In this document: positions 27,855-37,838 of the stretch, piece by piece
Layout: each line of letters begins with the position of its first letter
Numbering within the stretch: position 1 is the stretch's first letter
Source of the DNA: Pseudomonas viridiflava
GTDB taxonomy: Bacteria > Pseudomonadota > Gammaproteobacteria > Pseudomonadales > Pseudomonadaceae
Length of the DNA: 64,000 nt
NCBI RefSeq assembly: GCF_900589395.1
Contig: NZ_UUIS01000019.1
Span: 94,421 to 158,420 of the forward strand
Direction: 5' to 3'
Position numbers and translations under genes: made by a program
Notes under the pieces: generated by a model
What the model was told of the DNA's origin: nothing
What the model saw: only the letters and a program-made list of their open reading frames with translations
Database searches by the model: none

Positions 27855-30800
27855 TCAGGCCTCGACCATGGCCAAAGCCTCTTCCACATCGACCGCCACC
27901 AGCCGTGAACAGCCCGGCTCGTGCATGGTCACACCCATCAGTTGATCGGCCATTTCCATGGCGATCTTGTTGTGGGTGATATAGATGAACTGCACCGTGG
28001 CAGACATCTCTTTTACCAGACGTGCATAGCGCCCCACGTTGGCATCGTCCAGCGGTGCATCGACTTCGTCGAGCATGCAGAACGGTGCCGGGTTGAGCTT
28101 GAAGATCGCAAAAACCAGGGCCAGGGCTGTCAGGGCTTTTTCGCCGCCGGACAACAAATGGATGGTGCTGTTCTTCTTGCCCGGAGGGCGCGCCATGATA
28201 GTCACCCCTGTATCGAGTAAATCTTCGCCTGTCAGTTCCAAATAAGCAGAGCCACCACCAAAAACTTTTGGAAAAAGTGCCTGGATTCCGCTGTTTATCT
28301 GATCGAAGGTGTCCTTGAAGCGATTGCGGGTTTCCTTGTCGATCTTGCGGATGACGTTTTCCAGCGTGTCCAGGGCTTCGACCAGATCGGCGTCCTGAGC
28401 ATCCAGGTAACGCTTGCGCTCCGATTGCTGCTGGTACTCGTCGATGGCGGCCAGGTTGATCGCGCCCAGGCGCTGGATCCTTGCGCCGATGCTTTCCAGC
28501 TCCTGCTCGGCCAGACGCTCACTGGTGTCGGGCATCAAGGTGGCAATGACACCGTCGAGGTCATAACCGTCTTCGTGCAACTGATCCTCAAGGGCCTTGC
28601 GCCGCACGGTCAGGGTCTGCCAGTCCAGGCGCTGCTGTTCCAGTTGCCCGCGCAGCAGCTGTGACTGCTGCTCGGCCTGGGTACGGCGCTTCTCGACCTC
28701 GCGCAGTTCACGGTCGGCGTCTTCCAGCGCGTTCTTGGCCACGCGCATTTCATCGTCGACCGCCATGCGCCGCTCCAGCAGTTCCTCCAGCTTCAGGCGC
28801 AGCTCTTCAAGCGGCGCGGCGCCCTCTTCCAGGTTCAGGCTCAGTTGCTCGCGGCGCTCTTCGAGGCGTTCGGACTGCATCCGCAAACGCTCCAGCGCCT
28901 GGTGCGTCGAGTCGTACTGGGCCTTGAGCGAGCCCAGGCGCACCGCCAGCTGATGGCTGCGGTCCTTATGCTGGCGCGCTTCCTGGCGGACCCGGTCAAG
29001 CCGCTCGCGCAGGCTGTCGCGCAGGCCTTGCAGCACCTCGCGCTGCTCGGTGTCCAGTGCCATGGCATCCAGCGCTTCCTGCAAGTGCAAGCGCGACTCG
29101 CCCAGGTTTTCATGCTCCAGGGTGCGCTGCTCGGCCAGCTCGGCCAGCTCCTGCTCCAGCCGCACACGGCGCAGGGTCAACTGTTCGGCGCGGGCCTTGG
29201 CCGCTGACAGGCGCGCCTTGAGCTCGCCTTGCTGGCGATGCTCATCCTGCAACTGCCGACGCAGGGCTTCGCGCTGCTCTTGCTGCTGCGCCTGCTGCTC
29301 ACGCAGGGTTTGCAAGCGCTCATGCAGTTCAGCCAGGGTCGCTTCGCGGGCGTCACGCTCCAGCACCAACCGCTGGATTTCCTGGCCACGCGCCAGCACG
29401 CCACTCTGGGCCTCGCTGGCGCGGCGCACCCGCAGGAAATCACGGCCCACCCAGTAACCGTCGCGGCTGATCAGACTTTGCCCGGCTTGCAATGTACGGC
29501 GCAGGCGCAGGGCCTCATCGAGGTCCTGCACGGCCAGTACCGACCCCAGCCAGCCCGACAGGTCCAGCGCGCTGTCGACCTTGCCCAGCAGGCTGCCGGC
29601 CGGACACTCGTCACCCTGCCCCGCACCGGCCGGGCTCACCAGGCGCAGGTCACCCTGGCTGAAGCCGGCCAAGTCCAGGCCGGCCAGGTCATCGACCAGC
29701 ACCGCCTGCAGATCGGCCCCCAGCACGGTTTCGACCGCCAGCTCCCAGCCGGCCTCGACGCTCAGGCCCTCGGCCAGCCGCGCACACTCGCTCAACTGCT
29801 GCTCACGCAGCCATTCGGCGGTGCCGGTGCCCGGGTCCAACGCCGCCTGCTGCAAGGCTTCCAGCGAGGCCAGGCGACCTTGCAAGCGTTGCAGTTCACC
29901 CTGGGCCTGCTGTTGATCTTCGGCTGCGTGCTGCAAGGTGGCGCGCAGTTGCTCAAGCCGCTCGACAGCCTGTTCTTCGCCCAGCTGCAGATCTTCCAGG
30001 GTCAGCTCGCGGATCGCCAGTTCTTCTTCCTGCCCCTGGATCGCGGCATCTTCGGGGTCTGCGGCCAACTCCTGCAACTCTTCACCGAGCCTTCGCTGAC
30101 GCTCGGCCAACCGCTCCAGGGTCTGCTCAAGTTGCTGGATACGCGACTGCTGCACCTGGGCCTGGCGCTGCGGCTCGGCCGACTGCTGGTTGAAGCGGTC
30201 CCATTGCTCCTGCCAGCCGTGCATGGCGCTTTCGGCATCTTCCAGCGCCATGGCTGACTCTTCGGCGGCAGCGGCGGTCATTTCCTGCTCGGGCTCGAGC
30301 ATTTCCAGCTCTTCGTTCAGGGTCGCCAGCAAGGTGCTGTCATGGCCCAGGTGCGACTCGGTCTCCTGGCGCGCCTGTTCGGCCTCGCGCAGGTCATCCT
30401 GCAACTGGCGCAAGCGTTGCTGGCCGTGCTGGATGCTTTGCTCGATCCGGGCGATGTCGCCGCCCACCGAATAAAACCGTGCCTGGACCAGATTGAAGCG
30501 CTCTGACAGTTCATGATGGCCGTCGCGCAGGCGCTCGATGCCGGCATCGGCGTTACGCTGCTCGGCCACCAGCGCTTCGAAACCGACCTCCTGATCGCCG
30601 ATCACCGCTTCGCGCTGGCGCACCTGCTCATTCAGGGCCTGCCAGCGCAGGGCCGACAGTTGCGCCTTGAGCTGGCGCTCTTCGGTCTTGTATTGCTGAT
30701 ACTTCTCGGCCGCCTGGGCCTGGCGGTGCAAGCGCTCGAGCTGGCGTTCGAGTTCTTCACGCAGGTCGCTCAGGCGCGCCAGGTTTTCCTGGGTACGACG

Positions 30801-31352
30801 AATGCGGCTCTCGGTCTCGCGGCGACGCTCTTTGTACTTGGAGATGCCGGCGGCTTCTTCAATGAAATTGCGCAGCTCTTCGGGCTTGGCCTCGATGAGC
30901 TTGGAGATCATGCCCTGTTCGATGATCGAGTAGCTGCGCGGGCCCAGGCCGGTGCCCAGGAAGATGTCGGTAATGTCCTTGCGCCGGCATTTGGTGCCGT
31001 TGAGGAAATAGGTGTTCTGGCTGTCACGCGTCACCTTGCGGCGGATGGAGATTTCCGCGTACGCGGCATACTCGCCCACCAGCGTGCCGTCGCTGTTGTC
31101 GAACACCAGTTCAATGCTCGCCTGGCTGACCGGCTTGCGGCTGGTGGAGCCGTTGAAGATGACGTCGGTCATCGACTCGCCACGCAGGTTCTTGGCCGAG
31201 CTTTCGCCCATCACCCAGCGCACGGCATCGATGATGTTGGATTTTCCACAACCATTGGGGCCGACCACGGCCGCCATGTTGCTGGGGAAGTTCACCGTGG
31301 TCGGGTCGACGAACGACTTGAACCCGGCGAGCTTGATGCACTTGAGGCGCAT
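27855..31352 (-). CDS. smc: Chromosome segregation protein SMC
   Basis: A 1165-aa condensin ATPase. It has Walker A GPNGCGKSNIIDAV near the N-terminus, two long coiled coils with a hinge in the middle (about 500-660), and the C-terminal signature LLSGGEKALTALALVF and Walker B CMLDEVDAPLDDANVGR. The ATG at 31352 (MRLKCIKLAGFKSFVDP) was chosen over an in-frame ATG at 31406 because it is the family N-terminus. The GntR gene ends 4 bp upstream, so the two are likely cotranscribed. Confidence 0.97.
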   Translation of the reverse strand: MRLKCIKLAGFKSFVDPTTVNFPSNMAAVVGPNGCGKSNIIDAVRWVMGESSAKNLRGESMTDVIFNGSTSRKPVSQASIELVFDNSDGTLVGEYAAYAEISIRRKVTRDSQNTYFLNGTKCRRKDITDIFLGTGLGPRSYSIIEQGMISKLIEAKPEELRNFIEEAAGISKYKERRRETESRIRRTQENLARLSDLREELERQLERLHRQAQAAEKYQQYKTEERQLKAQLSALRWQALNEQVRQREAVIGDQEVGFEALVAEQRNADAGIERLRDGHHELSERFNLVQARFYSVGGDIARIEQSIQHGQQRLRQLQDDLREAEQARQETESHLGHDSTLLATLNEELEMLEPEQEMTAAAAEESAMALEDAESAMHGWQEQWDRFNQQSAEPQRQAQVQQSRIQQLEQTLERLAERQRRLGEELQELAADPEDAAIQGQEEELAIRELTLEDLQLGEEQAVERLEQLRATLQHAAEDQQQAQGELQRLQGRLASLEALQQAALDPGTGTAEWLREQQLSECARLAEGLSVEAGWELAVETVLGADLQAVLVDDLAGLDLAGFSQGDLRLVSPAGAGQGDECPAGSLLGKVDSALDLSGWLGSVLAVQDLDEALRLRRTLQAGQSLISRDGYWVGRDFLRVRRASEAQSGVLARGQEIQRLVLERDAREATLAELHERLQTLREQQAQQQEQREALRRQLQDEHRQQGELKARLSAAKARAEQLTLRRVRLEQELAELAEQRTLEHENLGESRLHLQEALDAMALDTEQREVLQGLRDSLRERLDRVRQEARQHKDRSHQLAVRLGSLKAQYDSTHQALERLRMQSERLEERREQLSLNLEEGAAPLEELRLKLEELLERRMAVDDEMRVAKNALEDADRELREVEKRRTQAEQQSQLLRGQLEQQRLDWQTLTVRRKALEDQLHEDGYDLDGVIATLMPDTSERLAEQELESIGARIQRLGAINLAAIDEYQQQSERKRYLDAQDADLVEALDTLENVIRKIDKETRNRFKDTFDQINSGIQALFPKVFGGGSAYLELTGEDLLDTGVTIMARPPGKKNSTIHLLSGGEKALTALALVFAIFKLNPAPFCMLDEVDAPLDDANVGRYARLVKEMSATVQFIYITHNKIAMEMADQLMGVTMHEPGCSRLVAVDVEEALAMVEA

Positions 31353-31356
31353 GCTG

Positions 31357-32013
31357 TCAGTCCGTCGCCAGGGCGGCCAGCACCAGTTGGCAGTTGCGCA
31401 GGCCATAAGCCTTGAGCACGGTGCGGATGCGTGCCTGGTCGCGGTCGATCACGGCATGCAGCAGTTGCGCGAACAGTTCGAGAAAGTCGCCCATCTCGGC
31501 CTTGCGCTGCTCCAGCGCCAGGTAATAGTTGCGGCTCATGGACGGTTGCAGGTTCTCGATGGTTTCTTGCAGGTACGGGTTATCGGCGAATGGAAAGGCC
31601 GCGCGCATCACACTGAAGCTGTCTTCGACGAAGGCCTGCACGTCCTGACGGTCGTGGCTGTCCTGCAGGCGCTGCTGGATGATCACGAAGGCTTGCAGGT
31701 CACTCTGCTGCTGCCAGCGTTCGGCCACCTCCAGCGCCAGCAGGATGTACAGTTCGCTCATCAGGGTGCACAGGCTGGTCACGTGATGGGCGTTGAGTGC
31801 CGTGACCTGGGCTCCGCGACGCGGCAGAATGACCACCAGGTGACGACGCTGCAGGATCAACAGGGCTTCACGCACCGAGCCGCGGCTGACGTTCAAGGAC
31901 TGCGTGACCTTCTGCTCCTGGATGCGCTCACCAGGCTTGAGTTCGCCACGGATGATCCGTTCGGCCAAATGTTGGGCGATTTGCTCGGCCAGGCTGTCGG
32001 GAGCCTTGAACAT
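31357..32013 (-). CDS. GntR/FadR-family transcriptional regulator
   Basis: A 218-aa regulator with an N-terminal winged helix (LAERIIRGELKPGERI ... LNVSRGSVREALLIL) and an all-helical FCD-type effector domain. ATG at 32013 is preceded by AAGGAA; an in-frame ATG at 32031 lacks one. It ends 4 bp before smc and is divergent from guaD. Control of purine catabolism genes is suggested by that neighbour and is an inference. Confidence 0.85.
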   Translation of the reverse strand: MFKAPDSLAEQIAQHLAERIIRGELKPGERIQEQKVTQSLNVSRGSVREALLILQRRHLVVILPRRGAQVTALNAHHVTSLCTLMSELYILLALEVAERWQQQSDLQAFVIIQQRLQDSHDRQDVQAFVEDSFSVMRAAFPFADNPYLQETIENLQPSMSRNYYLALEQRKAEMGDFLELFAQLLHAVIDRDQARIRTVLKAYGLRNCQLVLAALATD

Positions 32014-32196
32014 CGTTTGATTCCTTAGCAACTACAGACTCGATACAAGCGGCGCAGTGTATCTCAAGCGTGAGGCCATTGGCGCAAACTCTTGCGCTGT
32101 CTGTCGAGGCCCGCCTGCCGGGCCTGAAGCGGAACTTCGCCCGCCTGGCTGCATCAGAACTGCGGCCTGTCTTTTCACCCGTTCATAGAGACCCTC

Positions 32197-33513
32197 ATGA
32201 CCTGTGTTTCGCCCCGCCGCACCGCCCATCGCGCGGCCCTTCTGTACAGCGTTGCCGACCCTGCCGAGTGCGGCGTGCAGGCCAGCCATGTGTACCTCGA
32301 AGACGGCCTGCTGCTGGTGGAGGACGGTCACATCAGCGCTGTCGGGACGGCCGCCGAGCTGTTGCCAGGCCTGGACCGGCAGGTCATGGTGATCGAGCAC
32401 CCTCACGCACTGATCACCCCGGGGTTCATCGACACCCATATCCACCTGCCCCAGGCCGGTATGATCGGTGCTTGGGGCGAGCAACTGCTCGACTGGCTCA
32501 ACACCTACACCTTTCCGTGCGAACGGCAATTTGCTGATCCGGCGCATGCCGCCCAGGCGGCCGAGCTGTTTATCCAGGAGCTGCTGCGCAACGGCACCAC
32601 CACTGCCATGGTCTTTGGCAGCGTGCACAAGGCGTCGGTGGATGCCTTCTTCGAGGCCGCCGAGCGGCGCAACCTGCGCATGATCGCCGGCAAGGTGATG
32701 ATGGACCGCAACGCACCCGACGACTTGATTGACACACCGGAATCGAGCTATGCCGACAGCCGCGCGCTGATCGAGCGCTGGCACGGCAAGGGCCGCCTGA
32801 GCTATGCCGTCACACCGCGCTTTGCGCCCACCAGCTCGCCTGAGCAACTGACCCTGGCGGGCCGCTTGCTGGCCGAGTACCCGGGCCTGTACCTGCAGAC
32901 CCACATCAGTGAAAACCTGCAGGAAGTGGCCTGGGTCAAGGCCTTGTTTCCAGAGCGCAACGGCTACCTGGATGTCTATGACCATTACCGCCTGCTGGGC
33001 GAACGCTCGGTGCTGGCCCATGGCGTGCACCTGTGCGAGGCCCAATGCGCACGCCTGGCCCAGACCGGCTCGGCGCTGGCTTTTTGCCCGACCTCCAACC
33101 TGTTCCTGGGCAGCGGGCTGTTCAACCTGCCGATGGCCGAACGGCACAAAGTCAACGTCGGCCTGGGCACCGATGTCGGCGCCGGCACCAGCTTTTCGAT
33201 TCTGCAGACACTCAATGAGGCCTATAAGGTGATGCAGTTGCAGGGCGCGCAACTGCACCCGTTCAAGGCGTTTTACCTGGCGACCCTGGGCGGCGCCCGC
33301 GCCCTGCGCCTGGACGACCGCGTCGGCAGCCTGCGCGCCGGGCTTGAAGCCGACTTCGTGGTGCTCGACTACCACGCCACGCCGCTGCTCAAGTACCGGC
33401 TGGCGCAGGCCCGTTCGATTGAGGAGACGCTGTTCGTGCTCATGACCCTGGGCGACGACCGCGTGGTGCGCCAGACCTGGTCAGCCGGCCAGTGCGTGCA
33501 CACACGTACTTGA
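32197..33513 (+). CDS. guaD: Guanine deaminase
   Basis: A 438-aa metal-dependent amidohydrolase converting guanine to xanthine plus ammonia. It shows the HIHLPQ metal motif after PGFIDT, the guanine-deaminase segments LDWLNTYTFPCE and PTSNLFLGSGLF, and the late metal ligand in GTDVGAGTS. Length is as expected. It begins the purine-degrading part of the window; allantoicase and ureidoglycolate lyase lie 2.6 kb downstream. No xanthine dehydrogenase genes are present here. Confidence 0.94.
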   Translation: MTCVSPRRTAHRAALLYSVADPAECGVQASHVYLEDGLLLVEDGHISAVGTAAELLPGLDRQVMVIEHPHALITPGFIDTHIHLPQAGMIGAWGEQLLDWLNTYTFPCERQFADPAHAAQAAELFIQELLRNGTTTAMVFGSVHKASVDAFFEAAERRNLRMIAGKVMMDRNAPDDLIDTPESSYADSRALIERWHGKGRLSYAVTPRFAPTSSPEQLTLAGRLLAEYPGLYLQTHISENLQEVAWVKALFPERNGYLDVYDHYRLLGERSVLAHGVHLCEAQCARLAQTGSALAFCPTSNLFLGSGLFNLPMAERHKVNVGLGTDVGAGTSFSILQTLNEAYKVMQLQGAQLHPFKAFYLATLGGARALRLDDRVGSLRAGLEADFVVLDYHATPLLKYRLAQARSIEETLFVLMTLGDDRVVRQTWSAGQCVHTRT

Positions 33514-33530
33514 GCCGCAGCCCCGGAAAC

Positions 33531-33554
33531 TGTAGGAGGCGGCTTGCCGGCGAT
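33531..33554 (+). repeat. Single REP unit after guaD
   Basis: TGTAGGAGGCGGCTTGCC plus GGCGAT, the same head as other REP elements in the window, without a partner arm. Confidence 0.7.
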
Positions 33555-33584
33555 GAAGTTCCGACATTGCACCTGACCGCCCAC

Positions 33585-33721
33585 AAAATGCATTTAAGAC
33601 AAAAAAACATAGCCACTTAATGCATTTTTAAAATATTAGCTTATACCCAAAACGAATTTCCCTTCGTCTCGTATTGCCAATAGTCTTATAAGCACAAGTA
33701 AGGTCACCCTGCCTTCCTTAT
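33585..33721. other. AT-rich control region before the sulfonate genes
   Basis: It contains an inverted pair AAAATGCATT/AATGCATTTT around an A-rich spacer (33585-33630) and a direct repeat of CTTATAAGCA (about 33683 and 33717). The downstream gene starts at 33770. These are candidate regulatory sites for sulfur-starvation control, but the factor is unknown. Confidence 0.4.
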
Positions 33722-33769
33722 AAGCAAACCTACCGTGCATACGACTGGCCGCGATCGAAGGAGCGTCAC

Positions 33770-34855
33770 ATGAGCGTCGAAATCATTGGCATGATCACTG
33801 CCACCCCCAGTGCCGAGGTGGACCAGCCACTGGGCGACGCCGTGGATGCCGACTTTGTCCGGCGCTTTGCCCAGGCCCATGAGCAGGCTGGCTTCGACAA
33901 GGCATTGGTCGGCTACTTTTCCAATGGCGCCGAAGGGGCCGTGGTCAGCTCGTTCATTGCCGCCGCCACCAAACGCCTGGGGATTCTGCTGGCCTACCGG
34001 CCAGGCGTGATCGTCCCGCCGCTGGCCGCTCGGCAACTGGCCACGCTGGACCAGTTCAGCAACGGCCGCCTGTCGCTCAATGTCATCAGCGGCGGCAGCG
34101 ACACCGACCAACAGCGCGATGGCGACTGGCTGGATCACGACCAGCGCTATGCGCGCACCGAGGAATACCTGCAAGCCCTCAAGGCCATCTGGACCGCACA
34201 GGGGCCGGTGGATCATGAGGGCCGTTTCTACAGGTTCAAGGGCGCACTGCCCACTGTGCGTCCCCGGCAGAAACCGCACATCCCTATCTACTTCAGCGGC
34301 TCGTCGCCAGCGGCACTGGAGGTTGCAGCGCGCCATGCCGACACCTACATGCTCTGGGGCGAGCCATTGGCCGACTTTGCCGAGCATGTGCAGCACCTGC
34401 GGCGCATCGCCCAGCCGCAAGGCCGCAGCCCCCGGATCTCGGTGTCGTTCCGGCCCATCGTGGCCGACACCGAGGAAGCGGCCTGGAAGCGCGCCGCCGA
34501 CATCCTCGAACGCATCCGCGACAACCGCGAGCGCTGCGGCCTGCCACTGCACGGCCATGCGCCAGGCAACGCCGGCTCACAACGGCTGCTGGCCGCCGCC
34601 CAGCGCGGCGAGGTGCTGGACGAGCGGCTATGGACCGGCGTGGCACGGCTGACCGGCGCGCAATGGAATTCCACGGCCCTGGTCGGCACGCCCGAGCAGG
34701 TCGCCGCTGCCCTGGGACGCTATTGGGCGCATGGCGCCAGCACCTTTCTGATTCGTGGCTTCGACCCGCTGGCCGACGCCGAGCTGTATGGCCGGGGCCT
34801 GATCCCGGCGATCCGTGAACACATCGCCCACCTGCAACCGCGCAAGGCCGGCTGA
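33770..34855 (+). CDS. LLM-class FMNH2-dependent monooxygenase, alkanesulfonate (SsuD) type
   Basis: A 361-aa bacterial luciferase-like monooxygenase. Family markers include LAYRPGVIVPPLAARQLATLDQFSNGRLSLNVISGG, RYARTEEYLQALK and PIYFSGSSPAALE, as in SsuD and MsuD. The N-terminus (MSVEIIGMITATP) differs from the usual SsuD start, so the substrate may be another organosulfur compound. It is followed at 15 bp by a sulfonate-type binding protein. No flavin reductase gene is adjacent. Confidence 0.85.
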   Translation: MSVEIIGMITATPSAEVDQPLGDAVDADFVRRFAQAHEQAGFDKALVGYFSNGAEGAVVSSFIAAATKRLGILLAYRPGVIVPPLAARQLATLDQFSNGRLSLNVISGGSDTDQQRDGDWLDHDQRYARTEEYLQALKAIWTAQGPVDHEGRFYRFKGALPTVRPRQKPHIPIYFSGSSPAALEVAARHADTYMLWGEPLADFAEHVQHLRRIAQPQGRSPRISVSFRPIVADTEEAAWKRAADILERIRDNRERCGLPLHGHAPGNAGSQRLLAAAQRGEVLDERLWTGVARLTGAQWNSTALVGTPEQVAAALGRYWAHGASTFLIRGFDPLADAELYGRGLIPAIREHIAHLQPRKAG

Positions 34856-34870
34856 CCTGGAGAAGTCCCC

Positions 34871-35824
34871 ATGAACCTGATTCAACTGTTGCGCCGCAGC
34901 CTGGTGGCGCTGGCCATCGCCGCGCCGGTGCTCACCGCGCAAGCCGCCGAACCGACCGTGCTGCGCGTCGGCGACCAGAACTACTACAACGTGCGCGCCT
35001 CGATGGAAGCCTCCGGCGTACTCAAGGACGCGCCTTATACCGTGGACTGGAAGCACTTCCAGTCGGCTGCGCCGGTGGCCGAAGGGCTGGAAGTCGGCGC
35101 GCTGGACCTGGGTTTTCTCGGCGATTCGGGCTTTATCTTCCTGGCCGCCAAGGGCGCGCAGGTCAAGCTGATCGGTGTCTCGCGGCAAAACCCCGACACC
35201 ATCGCCCTGCTGGTGCCCAAGGACTCGCCGGTCAAGACCATTCAGGACCTCAAGGGCAAGAAGGTCGCCTACTGGCCCGGCGCCTGGAGCCAGCAACTGA
35301 CCTTGCGCGCCCTGGACAAGGCCGGCCTGCCGCATGACTACGTCGAGTTCGTCAAACTGATGCCGATTGACGCCGCCGCAGCCTTCCCGCGGGGCAGCAT
35401 CGACGCCTTCCCGGTGTGGGAACCCTACATTTCCCAGCAGGTGGTGTTCTCCGGCGCCAGGTCGATCATCACCGCCCGCGACCTGATGCCCGGGCTGTCG
35501 AGCATCGCCGCCAATGCCAACGCCATCGACCCCAAGCGCGAGGCGATTGCCGACTTCCTGGGCCGCTTGCAAAAGGCCCGCGCCTGGGTCGAGGCCAACA
35601 AGCAGGCCTACGCCGACCAGTGGGCGAAAAAAGCCAACCTTGATCCGGCCGTTTCACGCCACTGGATCGGCCAGGCCGACATGACCGTCGGCCCGGTGGA
35701 CGAACAGGCTGCCAAGGATTATCAAGGCACGGCCGACTTCCTCCAGCAGACCGGCGCCCTGTCCAGGCACGTTGACACCAGCACCCTCATCGACACCTCG
35801 TTCAACCAGGCATTTGGCCGCTAG
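34871..35824 (+). CDS. ABC transporter substrate-binding protein, aliphatic sulfonate/SsuA-like
   Basis: A 317-aa periplasmic protein with a signal peptide (LVALAIAAPVLTAQAAE, cut near residue 25). The NMT1/SsuA-like fold is recognisable in GDQNYYNVRASMEASG, LDLGFLGDSGFIFLAAKGAQVKLIG and SPVKTIQDLKGKKVAYWPGAW. It is cotranscribed with the monooxygenase, but no permease or ATPase gene is present, so it must use a transporter encoded elsewhere or have lost it. The TAG stop lies at the left tip of a REP cluster. Confidence 0.85.
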   Translation: MNLIQLLRRSLVALAIAAPVLTAQAAEPTVLRVGDQNYYNVRASMEASGVLKDAPYTVDWKHFQSAAPVAEGLEVGALDLGFLGDSGFIFLAAKGAQVKLIGVSRQNPDTIALLVPKDSPVKTIQDLKGKKVAYWPGAWSQQLTLRALDKAGLPHDYVEFVKLMPIDAAAAFPRGSIDAFPVWEPYISQQVVFSGARSIITARDLMPGLSSIAANANAIDPKREAIADFLGRLQKARAWVEANKQAYADQWAKKANLDPAVSRHWIGQADMTVGPVDEQAAKDYQGTADFLQQTGALSRHVDTSTLIDTSFNQAFGR

Positions 35825-35935
35825 GAGCGGCTTCAGCCGGGAACCGCCATTCGCTGTAGGACCGGCTTCAGCCGGGAACCGGCCACCGCCATTTGCTGTA
35901 GAGAACCGCCATTCGCTGCTAAAGCAGCTCCTACA
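35822..35935. repeat. REP cluster
   Basis: Repeated GGCTTCAGCCGGGAACCG blocks (35829, 35863) and CCATTCGCTG blocks are bounded by TAGGAGC and GCTCCTA. The element contains the stop codon of the upstream gene. The rest of 35936-36142 shows no gene, only the leader of the allantoicase gene. Confidence 0.75.
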
Positions 35936-36142
35936 CAAACAGCATGCACCGTGCTGGTGCCTGCTTGCCAGCCCAGACCTGTCACAGCGCACCAAGGTAT
36001 GACTGGTCAGACCACACCAACAAACCAGAAACCTCTGCAAGCCCCGCCATCCGGGGCTTTCTCATCAAAGGCCAAAGGCAGGCAAACAAATTGCATGGGG
36101 TATTGCGTTCAGTCCACGCCCCTTCGCACAAGGCCCTTGCCG

Positions 36143-37144
36143 ATGAAAGCCCACGCTGCCCCGTTCGAGAAATACGTCAACCTGGCCGATGCCCGTCTGG
36201 GCACGCGCATCCTGTCGGTGACCGATGACTGGTTTGCCGATGCCAACCGCCTGTTCCAGCCCCATGCAGCGGTGTGGAAAGAAGGCGTGTTCGACGACAA
36301 CGGCAAGTGGATGGATGGCTGGGAGTCACGGCGCAAACGCTTCGAGGGTTATGACAGTGCAGTCATCCGCCTGGGCGTGGCCGGGGTGATCAAGGGCGTG
36401 GACATCGACACCTCCTGGTTCACCGGCAACTACCCGCCCTCGGCCTCGCTGCAAGCCTGCTTTGTGGCCGAAGGCGATCCGGACGACAGCACCGAGTGGC
36501 TCGAAGTGCTGCCCTCGGTCGACCTGCAGGGCAACAGTCACCATTACCATGCCATCGACGCCAGCCAGCCGTTCAGCCACCTGCGCCTGAACATCTACCC
36601 CGACGGCGGCGTTGCCCGCCTGCGCGTGCATGGCATTCCCTACCGCGACTGGTCGGCTGTCGACGCCGAACAAACCCTGGACCTGGCCTCGGCCCTCAAC
36701 GGCGCGCGGGCGATTGCCTGTTCCGATGAGCACTACGGCAGCATGGGCAACCTGCTCAACCCCGGCCGTGGCGTGAACATGGGCGACGGCTGGGAAACCG
36801 CGCGCCGCCGCACCCCCGGCAACGACTGGGTGATCGTCGCGCTGGGCCATCCGGGCGTCATCGAGCAAGTGATCGTCGACACCCTGCATTTCAAGGGCAA
36901 CTACCCCGACAGTTGCTCGATCCAGGGTGCATTCGTCAAGGGCGGCACCGACAGCCAGATCGAAACCCAGAGCCTGTTCTGGCGCGAACTGCTGCCCAGC
37001 CAGAAGCTGAGCATGCACGCCGAGCATGCGTTCAGCGAACAGATCAAGGACCTGGGCCCGATCACCCACGTACGCCTGAACATTTTTCCCGATGGCGGCG
37101 TGAGCCGGTTGCGGCTGCTGGGCGTCGCGAAAAGCCTCGGATGA
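36143..37144 (+). CDS. alc: Allantoicase
   Basis: A 333-aa enzyme hydrolysing allantoate to ureidoglycolate and urea. It contains two tandem repeats of the allantoicase domain: each has a DGWE(S/T)RR motif, G(V/H)PGVI-type strand, TxxFxGN(Y)P and (L)RLNI(Y/F)PDGGV(A/S)RLR. The ATG at 36143 was chosen at [20 protein letters not shown], the usual start; the frame is open upstream. It is followed 59 bp later by allA, the next step. Confidence 0.94.
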   Translation: MKAHAAPFEKYVNLADARLGTRILSVTDDWFADANRLFQPHAAVWKEGVFDDNGKWMDGWESRRKRFEGYDSAVIRLGVAGVIKGVDIDTSWFTGNYPPSASLQACFVAEGDPDDSTEWLEVLPSVDLQGNSHHYHAIDASQPFSHLRLNIYPDGGVARLRVHGIPYRDWSAVDAEQTLDLASALNGARAIACSDEHYGSMGNLLNPGRGVNMGDGWETARRRTPGNDWVIVALGHPGVIEQVIVDTLHFKGNYPDSCSIQGAFVKGGTDSQIETQSLFWRELLPSQKLSMHAEHAFSEQIKDLGPITHVRLNIFPDGGVSRLRLLGVAKSLG

Positions 37145-37203
37145 TTCAAGGCTTTTCGCGACCGCTGGTCGCTCCTACTCTCTCTACCCACAGAAGAACA
37201 CCC

Positions 37204-37710
37204 ATGCGCCGCCTGATCATCGAACCCTTGACCAAACACGTCTTCGCCCCTTTCGGCGAGGTGATCGAAACCGAAGGCAGCGCGCACTTCGCGATCAACA
37301 ATGGCTCGACCCGGCGCTACCACCGCCTGGCCGAGGTGCAAACCGCCGCCCCTGACGACAAGGCGATCATCAGCATCTTCCGCGCCCAGGCGCTGCCGTG
37401 GCCGCTGACCATCACCATGCTCGAACGCCACCCGCTGGGCAGCCAGGCCTTCATCCCGTTGCTGGGCAACCGCTTTGTGATCGTGGTGGCGCCGGCCACC
37501 GATGAACCGGACCCGGCGCAGATCCGCGCCTTCATTACTGATGGCAAACAGGGCATCAATTACAGCCGTGGCGTGTGGCACCACCCGGTCCTGAGCCTGG
37601 AGGGACAGGACGACTTCCTGGTGGTGGATCGCAGTGGCGAGGGCAATAACTGCGATGAATATTTCCTGGCCGAAGATCAGCAACACTTTCTGGACCCGCA
37701 CGCGTCCTGA
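37204..37710 (+). CDS. allA: Ureidoglycolate lyase
   Basis: A 168-aa enzyme releasing urea from ureidoglycolate to give glyoxylate. The family motifs FAPFGEVIE, LERHPLGSQAFIPL, YSRGVWHHPVL and DDFLVVDRSGEGNNCDE are complete. Together with allantoicase it completes allantoin-nitrogen recovery. A truncated, frameshifted second copy lies inside the toxin island (46548-46888). Confidence 0.95.
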   Translation: MRRLIIEPLTKHVFAPFGEVIETEGSAHFAINNGSTRRYHRLAEVQTAAPDDKAIISIFRAQALPWPLTITMLERHPLGSQAFIPLLGNRFVIVVAPATDEPDPAQIRAFITDGKQGINYSRGVWHHPVLSLEGQDDFLVVDRSGEGNNCDEYFLAEDQQHFLDPHAS

Positions 37711-37792
37711 TCGGTGAGTGCCTTGCGCAGTGAAAGCGCTGCACACCGTTCATCCGACATTGTGTTGACGTGAACGCCGCATTGGTGTCTTC

Positions 37793-37806
37793 TGAAACCG
37801 TTTTCA
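37793..37806. promoter_or_regulatory. PtxS operator upstream of ptxS
   Basis: TGAAACCGTTTTCA differs by one base from the TGAAACCGGTTTCA palindrome recognised by PtxS. It lies 33 bp before the ptxS start, suggesting autoregulation. Confidence 0.85.
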
Positions 37807-37838
37807 GAACCCGCCAATAAAGACAAAAGGTGTTCACT

